Assembly: GCA_027306585.1 (NCBI GenBank)
Contig: DAHUZJ010000044.1
Span: 1 to 33,437 of the forward strand
Direction of reading: 5' to 3'
Length of the DNA stretch: 33,437 nt
Origin: Acidimicrobiaceae bacterium
Lineage (GTDB): Bacteria > Actinomycetota > Acidimicrobiia > Acidimicrobiales > RAAP-2
A program made the position numbers and the translations under genes. Positions 1 through 8,198 of this stretch are shown here, piece after piece. Numbering within the stretch: the first letter of the stretch is position 1; each line of letters opens with the position of its first letter. Below the pieces are notes generated by a model that did no database searches, was not told where the DNA came from, and worked only from the letters and a program-made list of their open reading frames with translations.

Positions 1-606
1 GACAGGTTGCTCTTCTGCGACCAGGATGACGTTGCCGACAGCCACTGGGTCGAAGCCATGGTTGAGGCCCTCGACCACTGGGATCTGGTCGGCGGCCACA
101 CCGACTGCGAGAAGCTCAACGCAGACGTCAGGGGATGGCGAGAACCGCTGCAGCGGCCTGACCACGTTGGCGTAGCTTTCGGCTGCAATCTGGGGGTGCG
201 CCGTCGGGCATGGGAGGGGGCCGGCGGCTGGCCCCTGGGCTGGCACGGCGGGTACGAGGACGTCGCGTTCTCGTGGTCGGTCCGCAACACCGGGTTCACC
301 TTCGGCTACGCACCCGATGCGATCATGTACTACCGGTACAGGACCAGCCTGCGGGCGCACATGCGCCAGCAGTACGCCTATGGGCGTCAGAGCGAGGTTG
401 CGCGGAGCGTGCGGCCTGATGCCGAATTGAGCCCTCGAGTTCCTGCCTGGCGCGTCATCGGCGCGCTGGTGCGGCACGCACCGCTGCTACTGCACCGTCG
501 AACGGCTGGTATGTGGTTCGGCAAGCTCGCTCGACAGGCTGGCGTGCGAGCGAGCTTGTTGGCCGAGAAGCGCCGACGCCCGGCTTTGCCAGAAACCACC
601 GATTGA
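1..606 (+). CDS. Glycosyltransferase family 2, 3' part
   Basis: The 5' end is cut by the window edge; the frame is open from base 1 (Asp-Arg-Leu-Leu-Phe-Cys-Asp) to TGA at 604-606. The remaining ~201 residues match the second half of a GT-A fold, family 2 glycosyltransferase. 'LLFCDQDDVADSHWV' carries the acidic metal/nucleotide-sugar motif, 'GCNLGVRRRAWEGAGGW' is the usual acceptor-side block, and 'YEDVAFSWSVRNTGF' carries the conserved ED. The family moves a sugar from a nucleotide donor to a glycan, lipid or protein acceptor at the cytoplasmic face of the membrane. The basic C-terminus has no membrane segment. Donor and acceptor cannot be told from the sequence, and the upstream neighbours that might have shown the pathway lie outside the window. 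Confidence 0.85.
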   Translation, partial: DRLLFCDQDDVADSHWVEAMVEALDHWDLVGGHTDCEKLNADVRGWREPLQRPDHVGVAFGCNLGVRRRAWEGAGGWPLGWHGGYEDVAFSWSVRNTGFTFGYAPDAIMYYRYRTSLRAHMRQQYAYGRQSEVARSVRPDAELSPRVPAWRVIGALVRHAPLLLHRRTAGMWFGKLARQAGVRASLLAEKRRRPALPETTD

Positions 607-915
607 TAGGTGAGCACGGCGATTCGGTCGTGAGCTCGCCGAGCGTGGCGGTGCCCATCCGGCAAAAGAGCGCGGTCCCCGCTGAAACCGGAAGAGCCGC
701 ATTGTCCGCACACCCAACCAGCCACTTGGGTCCCGGGCAGACGAGGACGATCCCGGCCGGGGTCGGGAGCCGTCGCGGGGGATTTGGCTGACCCGGCGCG
801 GGGGTCACAGTCCGCAGCGGTACGATTTTCCGGGCCAGCTACCTTCCATGAACAGCTCTCTGTCTGGCTCTGGCTGGCCTGCTCGGGGCCCGCACGCCGT
901 CGACAGGAGGCTCGC
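607..915. other. Intergenic stretch, no gene recognised
   Basis: These 309 bases lie between the glycosyltransferase stop and the SnoaL-like gene. The open frames here look like shadows: none has recognisable protein character or a ribosome binding site. The next real start is preceded by AGGAGG at 905-910. I saw no convincing terminator hairpin or promoter. Confidence 0.5.
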
Positions 916-1317
916 ATGTCGCTGGACAGGCTCGGCCTGGTGCAGACGTTCTTCCAGCGGTTCTTCAACGGCGACGTGGCCGACGCGGTGGCACTGCTCG
1001 ATCCCGCGGTGGCGTACTGCGTCCCCGGCCTCCGGACCGTCGGCGGCACGTTCGTGGGGCGGGCGGCCGTGGCCGAGCACCTGGAGCGGTTCCTCGAGCT
1101 GACCGAGCGTCCGGTCGACGTCCTGAAGTGGGAGGACTGGCTCACCGGGGAGTCGAACGTGGCCGGTGTGGTGCGGCTCGAGCTCCAACGCCCCGGTCGC
1201 CTCGCCAACACCCGGCTGGTGTTCCTGGTGGAGGTGTCGGCGGACGCCCGCTCGATCGTGCGGATCGAGGTCTTCTTGAGCGATCCGGAGGCAGCCGCCC
1301 GGTTCTTCGCCTGGTGA
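916..1317 (+). CDS. SnoaL/NTF2-like small alpha+beta protein
   Basis: A 133-residue protein starting at ATG 916, chosen because a full AGGAGG (905-910) sits five bases upstream; the frame runs further upstream but without support. The pattern fits the SnoaL-like/NTF2 cone fold: an N-terminal helix ('LVQTFFQRFFNGDVADAVAL') followed by 'LLDPAVAYCVPG', the Phe-Val-Gly-Arg-Ala-Ala-Val-Ala turn, a 'HLERFLEL' helix, and a curved sheet ending 'RIEVFLSDPEAAARFFAW'. Members are small-molecule isomerases, hydrolases or non-catalytic binding proteins, and the fold alone does not give a substrate. It stands alone between the glycosyltransferase and the diguanylate cyclase, both on the same strand, with gaps large enough for a separate transcript. 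Confidence 0.8.
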   Translation: MSLDRLGLVQTFFQRFFNGDVADAVALLDPAVAYCVPGLRTVGGTFVGRAAVAEHLERFLELTERPVDVLKWEDWLTGESNVAGVVRLELQRPGRLANTRLVFLVEVSADARSIVRIEVFLSDPEAAARFFAW

Positions 1318-1459
1318 CGACGGTCACGTCCCGGCCGGCCGGCGTTGTCACCTGACGGTGGGCGCCGGCTCCCGGTGGCGGCGGTGAACGGATGGTGCGT
1401 CGTTGCCCGTGCGGCGCCAGGCGTCAATTCGTGGCCCCGCCGCTCCGATACCCAAGGTG

Positions 1460-2935
1460 ATGAGCATCTCGGGCGGCCGGGGCCCCCAGTCGGTCTACCT
1501 CTCGTACCTCTCGGTCGGCGTGGGCGCCACGGTGCTGATGCTGATCGCCATCCCGCTCGTTGCCTCCCTGGGCCATTTCCCGGTCCAGTGGGCGGTCATC
1601 TGGACGGCGTTCGGCTGCACGGCCGCCACCACGGGCACGGTGCTGCTGTTGCCGTGGCCGAACCTCGTCGACACCCTGCGCGGGCAACGGCTCCTCTGTG
1701 CCTGGTCGCTCGTCGACGTCGGCGCGATCGGTGCCGTCATCGCGGCCACTGGAGGGACCGGCTCATGGTTCTGGGTGGCCTTCGTGCTCACGACCGTCTT
1801 CTTCGCCGCCGGGTACTCCTGGACGTACCAGCTCTGCCTGCTGGTCGCCACGCTGACCACCTACGCCTTCGCCGTGGTGGCCGCCGGCTCGCCGCTCGGT
1901 TCGACCCAGAACCTCTGGCGCGTGGCGGTCATCGTTGCTTCGTTCGCCTTGGCCAGTTTCCCGTCGCTCGAGATGCGCCGGCAGACCGAGGAGCATGAGC
2001 GGGCGCGCGAGGAGGCCCACCGGCTCGCCCAGCGCCTGGAGCAGCGCGAGGCGTGGTGGCGCGCGCTCATCGAGCGCACCACCGATCCGATCCTCGTCCT
2101 CGACGCCAACCGGGAGATGATCTTCGTCAGCCCGGCCTTCGAACTGGTCCTCGGCTACCCGCCCGAACAGGTGAGGGGGCTCGACCTCCCGACGGTCGTC
2201 CACCCCGAGGACCTCGAGGACGTGCGGGTGGCCATGGCCTTGGTGGCCGACGGTCGCCCCACGTCGGCCGTGCAGTGCCGGGTGCGCCGGCAGGACGGCG
2301 AGTGGCGGCACCTGGAGGTGAGCTTCACGGCCGTTGCCACCCCGGGTGGAGGCAGCATCGTGGCCAACCTTCACGACGTCACCAAGCGGGTCGAGGCCGC
2401 GGCCGCGCTGACCCATCAGGCGACCCACGACCCACTCACGGGGCTCGCCAACAGCCGCGCCTTCTACCACGGGCTGCACGCCGGCCTGGCCTTGGCACGC
2501 CGCAGGTCGGTGCCGCTGGCCCTCCTGCTGGTCGATCTCGACCGGTTCAAGGAGGCGAACGACACGTTCGGGCACGCCTTCGGCGACCAACTGCTCATCG
2601 GGGTCGCCCGCCGCCTCGAGGCCACGCTCCGGGGGGCCGACGTCATCGCCCGGCTCGGTGGTGACGAGTTCACGGCCGTGCTCACCACCGGCGGCGACCC
2701 GGCGGGTGCGACGATCGCCGCCCGCCGCCTGTGGGAGAGCCTGGGGGCCACCATGGTCGTGGCGGAGCGCCCGCTCGATGTGCACGTCAGCATCGGCATC
2801 GCCTGCTTCCCGGACCACGGCGACAATCCCGACGAGCTCCTACGCTGCGCCGACCACGCGATGTACCGGGCCAAGCGCTCGAGGAGCGGGGTCGCCCTCT
2901 ACCAGCCGTCGGCTGCGCCACAGCCGCTCGCCTGA
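1460..2935 (+). CDS. Membrane PAS-GGDEF diguanylate cyclase
   Basis: A 491-residue protein that probably makes cyclic di-GMP from two GTP. About residues 10-165 hold several hydrophobic segments (an integral-membrane sensor region), then a charged coiled-coil linker (~170-200), a PAS domain (~200-310, 'ILVLDANREMIFVSPAFELV') and a GGDEF domain (~318-485). The active-site GGDEF is intact at 400-404 ('ARLGGDEF'). An RxxD product-inhibition site (R391-D394) sits in the standard position five residues upstream, so feedback control by c-di-GMP is likely. No EAL or HD-GYP domain follows. ATG 1460 is chosen over TTG 1403 because the extra 19 residues are not hydrophobic or conserved-looking; Shine-Dalgarno support is weak for both. 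A hairpin at 2945-2960 separates it from the convergent gene. The sensed signal is unknown. Confidence 0.9.
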   Translation: MSISGGRGPQSVYLSYLSVGVGATVLMLIAIPLVASLGHFPVQWAVIWTAFGCTAATTGTVLLLPWPNLVDTLRGQRLLCAWSLVDVGAIGAVIAATGGTGSWFWVAFVLTTVFFAAGYSWTYQLCLLVATLTTYAFAVVAAGSPLGSTQNLWRVAVIVASFALASFPSLEMRRQTEEHERAREEAHRLAQRLEQREAWWRALIERTTDPILVLDANREMIFVSPAFELVLGYPPEQVRGLDLPTVVHPEDLEDVRVAMALVADGRPTSAVQCRVRRQDGEWRHLEVSFTAVATPGGGSIVANLHDVTKRVEAAAALTHQATHDPLTGLANSRAFYHGLHAGLALARRRSVPLALLLVDLDRFKEANDTFGHAFGDQLLIGVARRLEATLRGADVIARLGGDEFTAVLTTGGDPAGATIAARRLWESLGATMVVAERPLDVHVSIGIACFPDHGDNPDELLRCADHAMYRAKRSRSGVALYQPSAAPQPLA

Positions 2936-2944
2936 GCCGGCGAA

Positions 2945-2960
2945 GAGCCCCACGGGGCTC
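2945..2960. terminator. Bidirectional hairpin between convergent genes
   Basis: GAGCCCC-AC-GGGGCTC is a perfect inverted repeat filling most of the 26-base gap between the diguanylate cyclase stop and the stop of the opposing MDMPI_N gene. It has no U-tract, as is usual in high-GC actinobacteria. Its position suggests it ends transcription from both sides. Confidence 0.6.
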
Positions 2961-2961
2961 C

Positions 2962-3666
2962 TCAGAGCACGGAGAGCCCGGGGCGCGCCGGCATCCGGCC
3001 GGTCATGAGCAGCAGGAGGTCGCCGGCGTCCTCTCGCGCCGCGGCGAGGTGACCTGCCAGCAGGCAGGAGGCGGCGACGGCCGGTCGGAGGGCGGGGGGC
3101 GGCGCCAGCCCCAACGCCGCGGCGAGGTCGAGGCTGTGCACGGCGAGCTCGAACGTGCGGGTAGGCAGGTACCCGGCGAGGGTCATCACGCCCGCCGCCG
3201 TGGCGATCGGCGCATCGTCGGGCGTGGTGTCGACCAGAGCGAGGGCGGCGCGGGCGTGCTCCTCCACGGCGCGCGCCGGATCGACGCCCAGGGCGGCGCC
3301 GGCTGCACGCCCGCGCTCGGCGATCTCGGCGTCCCGCTGGAGGCGCGCCGTCGCGTCGCGTTCCGCCGAGAGCGCCGCCTCGTAGTAGGCGACGGGGTCC
3401 CCGACCTCGATCACGGCGTCGTCGGGCACCGCATCGAGGTACTGGCGCAGCAAGGACAGGGAGCGGCTGGCGTGCCCGACCAGGCCGCGCACGTCCCAGC
3501 TCCCGAGCGCGGGCAGGGTCCAGCGGTCGGGACCCACGTGGCGGGCGAGGTCCACGAAGCCCTCGGCGGCGGCGGCGAAGGCCGTTCGGGCGTCGTCGGC
3601 GCGGTCCACGTCTCCGCCGGCGCCTCGACGGCCGGCGCTCGGCCCGTTGGTCGGGGTGGTGGTCAT
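2962..3666 (-). CDS. MDMPI_N / DinB-like family protein
   Basis: A 234-residue protein of the maleylpyruvate isomerase N-terminal (mycothiol-dependent) / DinB-like four-helix family, a type abundant in actinobacteria. Evidence: a helix with 'AFAAAAEGFVDLARHVG', then 'LPALGSWDVRGLVGHASRSL' carrying the Trp and His typical of the first metal-binding helix pair, and near the C-terminus 'TRTFELAVHSLDLAAALG', the second conserved His motif. Characterised members use mycothiol in isomerisation or transfer reactions; most are uncharacterised. It starts at ATG 3666, 31 bases after the treY stop on the same strand, so it is probably read through from treZ-treY. No functional link to trehalose synthesis is evident. 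The substrate is unknown. Confidence 0.8.
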   Translation of the reverse strand: MTTTPTNGPSAGRRGAGGDVDRADDARTAFAAAAEGFVDLARHVGPDRWTLPALGSWDVRGLVGHASRSLSLLRQYLDAVPDDAVIEVGDPVAYYEAALSAERDATARLQRDAEIAERGRAAGAALGVDPARAVEEHARAALALVDTTPDDAPIATAAGVMTLAGYLPTRTFELAVHSLDLAAALGLAPPPALRPAVAASCLLAGHLAAAREDAGDLLLLMTGRMPARPGLSVL

Positions 3667-3697
3667 GGCGCCTGGCTAATCGACGACGTCGATGCGG

Positions 3698-6202
3698 TCA
3701 AGGGTCTTGCTGGGCGGGGCGGCGTGGCGGCCGGCGTGCTGGGGCGGCGTGGCGGCCGGCGTGCTGGGCGGCGTGGCGGGCGGCCTCGCGGGGCGGGGGA
3801 GCGAGGAGGAGGGCGACCGGCAGGGCCGCCAGGGCCGCCTCGCAGGCCAGCCCGCCGGCTTCCTCCGGGACCGAGCGTTCGGTGAGGAGGTCCCGGAAGG
3901 GTCCGCTCGCGGCGCCGGGCAACGGGATGGTGGTGCCGGCGAAAGCGCTCCCCACGGGCAGGTCGTCGGGCGCCGCGACCAGCGAGGCCCCCAACCGTGC
4001 GACCACCGCCACCAGCCACTGACCCCTCTGGCTCCGGCGGGCGAAGGCCAAGATGTTGCGGGCCGCCGCGCCCACCGGCGCCAGGGGCACGTAGGAGGCC
4101 GTCGGGTCGAGCACGTCGCCGGCACGACGCCGGGCCCGGAGGGCCTGCGCCGTGACGAGGAGCTTCACCCGGCCGTCGCGCCACGCCCGTCGCAGGGCGA
4201 TCGGGTCCGTCCCGTCCTCGAGGCCGTCCAACGCGTCCGCCAGGGCGCGGAAGTCGACCGGGCGGCGGTTGTCGGGGTCGACCAGCGAGAGGTTCCACAC
4301 CTCGTCGCCCTGGTAGCAGTCCGGGACGCCCGGCAGGGCGGCCCGCAGCACCACGGCGCTCAGGCTGTTGAGGGCGCCGAGCCGTGCCACCTCGGCGACC
4401 AGGGCGCCGAAGCACTCCCGCACGAGGGCGCCCTCGCCGAGCAGGGCACGCGTCCCGAGATCGACGAGGCGGGCCTCGTAGGCCTCGTCGGGTCCCGACC
4501 ATGACGAACGGACCTTCGCCTCGCGGGCGCTCTTGCGCAGGATCGCCGCCAGGCGCTCGATCAGGTGCTCGATCCGGTCGTCGTCGCCCGGCGAGGCGGG
4601 CAGCACGCCGAGGAGGACCTGGGCGAGGGCACGCGTCTCGAAGGAGAGGTCGCCGCCGTCGGCCGGGAGGCCGAGCGCCCGCCGGAAGGACCGGAGGCCC
4701 TCGGCGAAGGGTTCGGGATGCTCGCTGAGGGCGAGGAGCCGGCTCCGGACGTCCTGCGCCCGCTTGGTGTCGTGGGTGGTCCCCGGTAGGAGGCCGGCTC
4801 GGCCGTCCGCGGCGCGCTCGGCGGCGCGGGCGTGCAGCCGGGCCACCCCGTCGTGGCGATCGCGGCCGGGGGTGCCCCCCACCTCGCAGAAGGCGAGCGG
4901 GCCGGCCAGACGGTACCAGGCGGTGTCCTCCACCCCCTTGGCCATGACCGCCCCGGTGAGCTGCTGGAGCCCCAGCACGGTGTGCCGGCGAACCGGATCG
5001 AGCACGGCCGCCGCCACCCCCGGCGCCGCCGCCGACCGCGCCGCCTGGCGCCACTCCGCCACGTCGTCGGGCCGGGGCGGGCCGTCGTCGAGGTACGTGC
5101 GATAGCGGGTCAGGTGGCTGACCGTCGCCGCCAAGTCCTCGGTGGGGACCTCGAGGCGGTGCGCCAGCCGCTCGAGCTCCCCCGGGAAGCGGGCGTGGGT
5201 GATGAACCGGCGGGCTGTCACCGTAGCCGCGTCCACAGCCGGCTCACCCTCGGCTTGGGCCTGTCGGACGAGCTCGCCGAGCCCGTCGGGCTCGACGAGC
5301 ACCCCGCCCTCGTCGTCGATCGCCTCGTAGCCGGTGGTCCCGTGCACACCCCAGTCGGGCGGGAGCGGCTCGGTGCTGCTCAAGATCTTCTCCACCACGA
5401 TCGGCACGCCGGTGAGCGCCGCCAGCCGGCGCAGGTAGGTCGCCGGGTCACGCAGTCCGTCCACGTGGTCGACCCGTACTGCCGACAGCCGGCCGGTGCA
5501 CGCCAGGTCCCGCACCAGGGCGTGCGTGAGGGCGAACACGTCGGCTGTCTCGACCCGCACGCCGACCAGGCCGTCGATGTCGAAGAACCGCCGGTAGTTG
5601 CGGTCGCGTGCGTCGTGCCAGTCGGTCAGGCGGTAGTGCTGTGCCGCCAGCACGTCGGCCACCGCCTCGTCCGGGCGGGGGTGCCCGCCGGCGATCGGCA
5701 GGTCGACCCCGCCGACGAGGAGCACCGCCTCGCCCCGGCGGGTCCCGAGCCGGACGGTGCCGCCCGCCAGCGCGTCGGCGAGTGGCGCGCCGAGCAGCGG
5801 GAGGACGACCTTGCCGCCGGCCACCTCCCATGTGACGTCGAACACCGGCGCCAGGTCGCTGGCGGGCCCCTCGACCAGCAGGCGGCGCCACCACGGGCCG
5901 CCCGGCCACGTCGCCAGGTGGTTGGGGACGATGTCCACGAGGATGCCCAGGTCGTGCTGCTCGCAGGCGGTGACGATCGCGCCGTACCCGTCCTTGCCGC
6001 CCAGCTCGGCCCGGAGCCGGGTCGGTTCGGTCCCGTCGTAGCCGTGGGTGCTGCCCGGGACGGCCTCCGCGACGGGTGAGCAGTAGAGGGTCTGCACGCC
6101 GAGTCGCGAGAGGTAGGGCACGAGCCCGGCAGCGTCGCGGAAGGAGAGGTCCGGGCCCAGCTGCACCCGGTACGTGGCGCCGAGGCCGGGCCGCAGGCTC
6201 AC
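3698..6202 (-). CDS. treY: Maltooligosyl trehalose synthase TreY
   Basis: An 834-residue GH13_26 enzyme that rearranges the reducing-end alpha-1,4 link of maltodextrins to an alpha-1,1 link, giving maltooligosyl trehalose in the cytoplasm. Seen: 'GYDGTEPTRLRAELGG' and 'VDIVPNHLA' near the N-terminus, the nucleophile in 'VRVDHVDGL' (D245), the acid/base Glu in 'VVEKILSSTEPL' (E271) and the third acidic residue in 'TTHDTKRAQDVR' (D478). The GTG start at 6202 overlaps the treZ stop in a GTGA, which fixes the start well; the frame is open far upstream only because it shadows treZ. The enzymatic part seems to end near 'PVALLLAP'. The last ~32 residues are a His/Ala/Arg/Pro tail encoded by a 25-bp tandem repeat and are unlikely to be part of the fold. 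Confidence 0.96.
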   Translation of the reverse strand: MSLRPGLGATYRVQLGPDLSFRDAAGLVPYLSRLGVQTLYCSPVAEAVPGSTHGYDGTEPTRLRAELGGKDGYGAIVTACEQHDLGILVDIVPNHLATWPGGPWWRRLLVEGPASDLAPVFDVTWEVAGGKVVLPLLGAPLADALAGGTVRLGTRRGEAVLLVGGVDLPIAGGHPRPDEAVADVLAAQHYRLTDWHDARDRNYRRFFDIDGLVGVRVETADVFALTHALVRDLACTGRLSAVRVDHVDGLRDPATYLRRLAALTGVPIVVEKILSSTEPLPPDWGVHGTTGYEAIDDEGGVLVEPDGLGELVRQAQAEGEPAVDAATVTARRFITHARFPGELERLAHRLEVPTEDLAATVSHLTRYRTYLDDGPPRPDDVAEWRQAARSAAAPGVAAAVLDPVRRHTVLGLQQLTGAVMAKGVEDTAWYRLAGPLAFCEVGGTPGRDRHDGVARLHARAAERAADGRAGLLPGTTHDTKRAQDVRSRLLALSEHPEPFAEGLRSFRRALGLPADGGDLSFETRALAQVLLGVLPASPGDDDRIEHLIERLAAILRKSAREAKVRSSWSGPDEAYEARLVDLGTRALLGEGALVRECFGALVAEVARLGALNSLSAVVLRAALPGVPDCYQGDEVWNLSLVDPDNRRPVDFRALADALDGLEDGTDPIALRRAWRDGRVKLLVTAQALRARRRAGDVLDPTASYVPLAPVGAAARNILAFARRSQRGQWLVAVVARLGASLVAAPDDLPVGSAFAGTTIPLPGAASGPFRDLLTERSVPEEAGGLACEAALAALPVALLLAPPPREAARHAAQHAGRHAAPARRPPRRPAQQDP
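3716..3783. repeat. 25-bp tandem repeat at the treY 3' end
   Basis: Two identical 25-base units at 3716-3740 and 3741-3765 (beginning GGGGCGGCGTGGCGGCC) are followed by a third, partial and diverged copy. Because 25 is not a multiple of three, each unit is read in a different phase by treY, and changes in copy number would change the length and stop of the TreY tail. Confidence 0.85.
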
Positions 6203-8043
6203 TGGTCCACGGCGGCCACGAGGACCCCGTAGGGGCCGAGGGCGATCAGTGGCGGCCCGTTGCCCTCCGGCTCGAGGGCCTCGCTGCCGGGAACAGGGGC
6301 GTGGTGACCGGCGAGGGGCTCGAGGCGGCAGCCGGCGAGGGGCGGCGGTCGGACCTCGGCTGCCACGTCCCGGAACAGGGCGACGATGACCACCGGGCGC
6401 CCGGCCAGGTACGGGTCTGCCCGCCGGACGACGACGAGGACGCCGACGGTCGGGTCGGCCCACGTCTCGGTCCGCTCCGGCTCCAGGCTGCCGAGCGCGG
6501 GCTCCTTGCGACGGACGTCCAGGAGCGCGCGCTGCCAGGCGAGGAGCGCGGCATGCGGGCCCTTCTCGGGCAGCGACCAGTCGAGCCGGCAGGCGGCGAA
6601 CGTGGCGGGGTCCTGCGGGTCCGGCGGTTCGGTGCCGGCGTGGTCGCCGATCTCCTGCCGCCGACCGGTACGGACGGTCTCGGCGAGCGCGGGGTCGCCG
6701 TGGTCGGTGAAGAAGTGGAAGGGCGCCGTCTCGCCGTACTCCTCGCCCATGAACCGCAGCGGCACGTACCCCGAGCACAGCACGGCAGCGGAGACGGGGT
6801 ACTGCGCGGCGAGCGGCAGCTCGTCGGCCAGTCGCCGCCCGAAGCCGCCGTTGCCGATCTGGTCGTGGTTCTGGGCGAAGACGACCAGGTGCTCGCCGCC
6901 GAGCGCCCGGGTCGGGCGGGCGCCGTGGCGCCGGCGGCGCGAGGGCGCCCACCGGCCGGCGACGACGAAGCCGTGCGTGCAGGCGAGGGCCAGGTCCTCG
7001 AGGGGTCGGTAGTCGCCGAAGTACCGGTCGCGCTGGCCGGTCAGCGAAACCCGCAGGGCGTGATGGAAGTCGTCGTTCCACACACCGTCGCAGCCCAGAC
7101 CGCCCGCTGCCGGGGGCGTCACCAGCCGGGGGTCGTCGGCCGGGCTCTCGGCCACGACGCTGACCACCCGCCCCAGGCGGCGGCCCTCGGCGTGCACCGC
7201 CGCCGCCAGCTCGCCGACGAACGGTGACGCCGTCATATCGGTGATCTCGTGCACGGCGTCGAGGCGGAAGCCGTCGACCCCGAGCTCGCGCAGGGAGCTC
7301 AGCGCGTGCTCGACGAAGAACCGCCGGACCTCGTCGCTGCCGGCTCCGTCGACGTTGACGGCCTTGCCCCAGGGCGTGCGGTAGCGGTCGGTGAGGTACG
7401 GCCCGTACTCCTCGAGCACCGATCCCTCCGGGCCGAGGTGGTTGTAGACGACGTCGAGCACCACCGCCAGTCCTCGGCGATGGGCTGCCCGGCACAGGCG
7501 GGCCAGCCCCGCCCGGCCCCCGTAGCTCTGCTGCACGGCGAAGGGGAAGGCACCGTCGTAGCCCCAGTTCCGGCTGCCGGGAAAGGCGGCGACGGGCATC
7601 AGCTCGACCACCGTGTACCCGGCGCCCGCAAGGTCGTCGAGGTGGTCGACCACGCCGTCGAAGGTGCCGGCGGCCGAGAAGGTCCCCACGTGGACCTCGC
7701 AGACGACCTGGGCGGCGAGGGGGACGCCGTACCAGCCCGGGTCGGGACCGGCCGGGGTCGTGGGCACGACCTCCGACGGACCGTGCACGCCGTCCGGCTG
7801 GCCGCGGCTGGCGGGGTCGGCGAACGGGCCGCGGCCGTCGAGCCGGTAGCGGTAGCGCGTCCCCACCGGGGCCTCGACGGTTGCCTCGAAGTAGCCGTCG
7901 GGCGCCGGCTCCAGCGCGACCACCGCCTGGTCGCCTGCGACGAGCTCCACCTGCTCCGCTCGCGGCGCCCAGACGCTGAACCTCGTCCACCCGTCGCCGC
8001 GCGGGAACGCTCCGTGCCGGAACCTCGCCCTCGACTCGTTCAC
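6199..8043 (-). CDS. treZ: Malto-oligosyltrehalose trehalohydrolase TreZ
   Basis: A 614-residue GH13_10 enzyme that hydrolyses maltooligosyl trehalose to free trehalose and a shortened dextrin, the second step of the TreY/TreZ pathway. The N-terminal beta-sandwich is visible ('GAFPRGDGWTRFSVWAPRAE'), followed by the barrel: 'VVLDVVYNHLGPEG', nucleophile in 'VDGFRLDAVHEITD' (D262), acid/base in 'VVSVVAESPADD' (E299) and 'FAQNHDQIGNGG' (D394). Length is normal for the family. GTG 8043 is chosen because GGAGGG lies just upstream on the minus strand and the protein then begins directly at the conserved domain. It overlaps treY by 4 bases. TreX, the debranching enzyme often found beside these two, is not in the window. 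Transcription must start in 8044-8198, the region shared with the divergent amt gene. Confidence 0.96.
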   Translation of the reverse strand: MNESRARFRHGAFPRGDGWTRFSVWAPRAEQVELVAGDQAVVALEPAPDGYFEATVEAPVGTRYRYRLDGRGPFADPASRGQPDGVHGPSEVVPTTPAGPDPGWYGVPLAAQVVCEVHVGTFSAAGTFDGVVDHLDDLAGAGYTVVELMPVAAFPGSRNWGYDGAFPFAVQQSYGGRAGLARLCRAAHRRGLAVVLDVVYNHLGPEGSVLEEYGPYLTDRYRTPWGKAVNVDGAGSDEVRRFFVEHALSSLRELGVDGFRLDAVHEITDMTASPFVGELAAAVHAEGRRLGRVVSVVAESPADDPRLVTPPAAGGLGCDGVWNDDFHHALRVSLTGQRDRYFGDYRPLEDLALACTHGFVVAGRWAPSRRRRHGARPTRALGGEHLVVFAQNHDQIGNGGFGRRLADELPLAAQYPVSAAVLCSGYVPLRFMGEEYGETAPFHFFTDHGDPALAETVRTGRRQEIGDHAGTEPPDPQDPATFAACRLDWSLPEKGPHAALLAWQRALLDVRRKEPALGSLEPERTETWADPTVGVLVVVRRADPYLAGRPVVIVALFRDVAAEVRPPPLAGCRLEPLAGHHAPVPGSEALEPEGNGPPLIALGPYGVLVAAVDQ

Positions 8044-8198
8044 CCGACCCTCCGCTCTGCCGTCGGCCCGGGAGACGTACCCGGGCGTGCCCCGCCGCAC
8101 GCCGAGCGGGCCGGCGGTGGCCCGGGGCCGTGCCGGGGAGCCGAGCCCCACCGGCACTGTAGGGTCTCCCGGGCTTTCGATCGTGAGCGAGGAGGACG

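Noticed and set aside
607-915. Small genes in the gap after the glycosyltransferase
   Set aside because: Open frames here lack ribosome binding sites and have shadow-like composition.
3716-3783. CRISPR-like array
   Set aside because: The units are directly adjacent with no spacers and lie inside treY.
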